NCBI GenBank assembly: GCA_019649035.1 | Contig: BMAT01013347.1 | Span: 265,165 to 286,271, forward strand | Source of the DNA: Elysia marginata | Taxonomy: Eukaryota; Mollusca; Gastropoda; Plakobranchidae | Reading direction: 5' to 3' | Length of the DNA stretch: 21,107 bases | Part shown: one piece after another, positions 20,236 to 21,107 of the stretch | Layout: each line of letters begins with the position of its first letter | How positions within the stretch are numbered: position 1 is the stretch's first letter | Position numbers and translations under genes: made by a program | Notes under the pieces: generated by a model | What the model was told of the DNA's origin: nothing | Databases searched by the model: none | The model's input: the letters and a program-made list of their open reading frames with translations, nothing else

Positions 20236-20266
20236 CACAGAAATCGAAGACATTTCGACTTCTGTG
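20236..20266. other. Short perfect-looking hairpin
   Basis: CACAGAAATCGAA and TTCGACTTCTGTG pair at 12 of 13 positions around a 5-base loop, with partial extension outward (TGTGTCTGCC against ACCACAAACACAGA). The loop is small for an animal microRNA precursor, and no transcription evidence is available. Confidence 0.4.
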
Positions 20267-20868
20267 GTCTACCACAAACACAGACATAATTACGTTTCTC
20301 TTAACTACCCTAGCTGAGCATATATATATGGCCAGGGTTTATGTTGGGTAGTTATTGTAAGAGGTAAAATATTAAAATGTATTTACTGCGTGGAATTTCC
20401 TTTTAAAATTGCAATAGGTTTGAGAAATAGAAATTACTTCTTAATCAAATAGCTGGTCAAAGATCATGAAATCAATTCTGGCTCTCTATGCAATGATGTC
20501 TGTGATATTTAAAATACATTTTTACAGCTATAAATTGCAAGAGTTACTTTTCTATGAGTTGTCAATATTCGTAAGATCTTTTCAGTCAAAAAGAAAGTCT
20601 TAATTCCTTACTTCGAACAAAGATTTTGGTGAATTGTTTAGGTTGACATAGGTGTTATTCATAAAGCAGTGTTCTTGTTATCATTCCAAATGTAGGACGA
20701 CGAGCTTGATTGTAACTTCCGTGTGATAAAAATTCTTTTTTTCTCTTATCAATGACAGACACATAAGCCAAAAACCAAAAGAAAGCTTGAAATCTTACCT
20801 AGGTATATTACAAATTACTTTTCGGTCTGACTGGCGAATCTCCCAGTTATCATGACATAGCACCAAAA
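20267..20868. other. Non-coding stretch
   Basis: AT-rich, with a short (TA)n run at about 20320-20329. I see no gene. Confidence 0.45.
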
Positions 20869-20976
20869 GCAGCAGCAACAGCAGCAACAGCAGCAACAAC
20901 AGCAGCAACAATAGTAGGCTACATCAGCAACACTAGTAGGCTACAGCAACAGCAGCAACACTAGTAGGCTACAGCT
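20869..20976 (+). repeat. Composite CAG/CAA repeat with TAGTAGGCTACA units
   Basis: CAGCAGCAA units are followed by three copies of TAGTAGGCTACA at 20912, 20934 and 20962, separated by further CAGCAA units. The Gln frame is closed by stops on both sides, so it is not a coding polyglutamine tract as it stands. Confidence 0.85.
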
Positions 20977-21077
20977 GTCTTCACATACAATAACGCCGCC
21001 TGCAGTCTCGATCTGCAAGTAAATTGAAAAGTCTTGAGAAACAGAATTTGTTTCTTTTCTAAACACTTCTTTATAGC

Positions 21078-21107
21078 CACTACTACAACTACTACTACTA
21101 CTACTAC
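21078..21107 (+). repeat. (ACT)n trinucleotide array, cut by window end
   Basis: Nine or ten ACT units with one CAA interruption, running off the window. It is the same trinucleotide class as the array at 10325-10602, in the opposite orientation. Confidence 0.9.

Noticed and set aside
20869-20914. Polyglutamine-coding exon
   Set aside because: The Gln frame has a TAG just upstream and another right after the repeat, with no splice sites that would rescue it.

Overview
The window comes from an animal nuclear genome. It is AT-rich, has spliced genes with GT-AG introns of about 0.6-1.5 kb, and carries many simple repeats and dispersed non-autonomous elements. A mollusc, perhaps a gastropod, is my best guess; this rests on overall texture and is inference. 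There are no operons, ribosome binding sites, CRISPR arrays or rRNA genes. I recognised no tRNA gene.

The only gene I can defend is on the minus strand between about 7467 and 1024. It is the N-terminal half of a high-affinity choline transporter (CHT1/SLC5A7-like, sodium/solute symporter family). Six coding exons splice together with correct phases into 285 uninterrupted residues. Coding starts at the ATG at 7449 in a strong Kozak context and leaves the window in the intron below 1024. The C-terminal half, including the later membrane segments and the cytoplasmic tail, is not here.

The introns are full of structure. Intron 1 holds two copies of a ~150-bp MITE-like element, one of them rearranged into a 99-bp-arm palindrome. 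Introns 3 and 5 hold a ~330-bp dispersed repeat, with two copies facing each other. The last intron (1-1023) holds a nested 42-bp tandem repeat.

From 7470 to 21107 (upstream of the gene in its own direction) I find no protein-coding gene that I can name. This 13.6 kb contains a TATC microsatellite, a 280-bp GTA trinucleotide array, a third MITE copy, a 22-bp minisatellite, a 200-bp segmental duplication, a tandem pair of hairpin elements, a CAG/CAA composite repeat and the start of an ACT array. It also holds possible regulatory or 5' non-coding material: an acceptor just upstream of the ATG, candidate small exons at 8721-8801 and 18296-18384, a palindromic RFX-type X-box at 13245, and a GC-box/CpG-richer patch at 18.87-19.09 kb. 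These are weakly supported.

I did not find a convincing new biological system. The more unusual things are the structured repeats inside a neuronal transporter gene.
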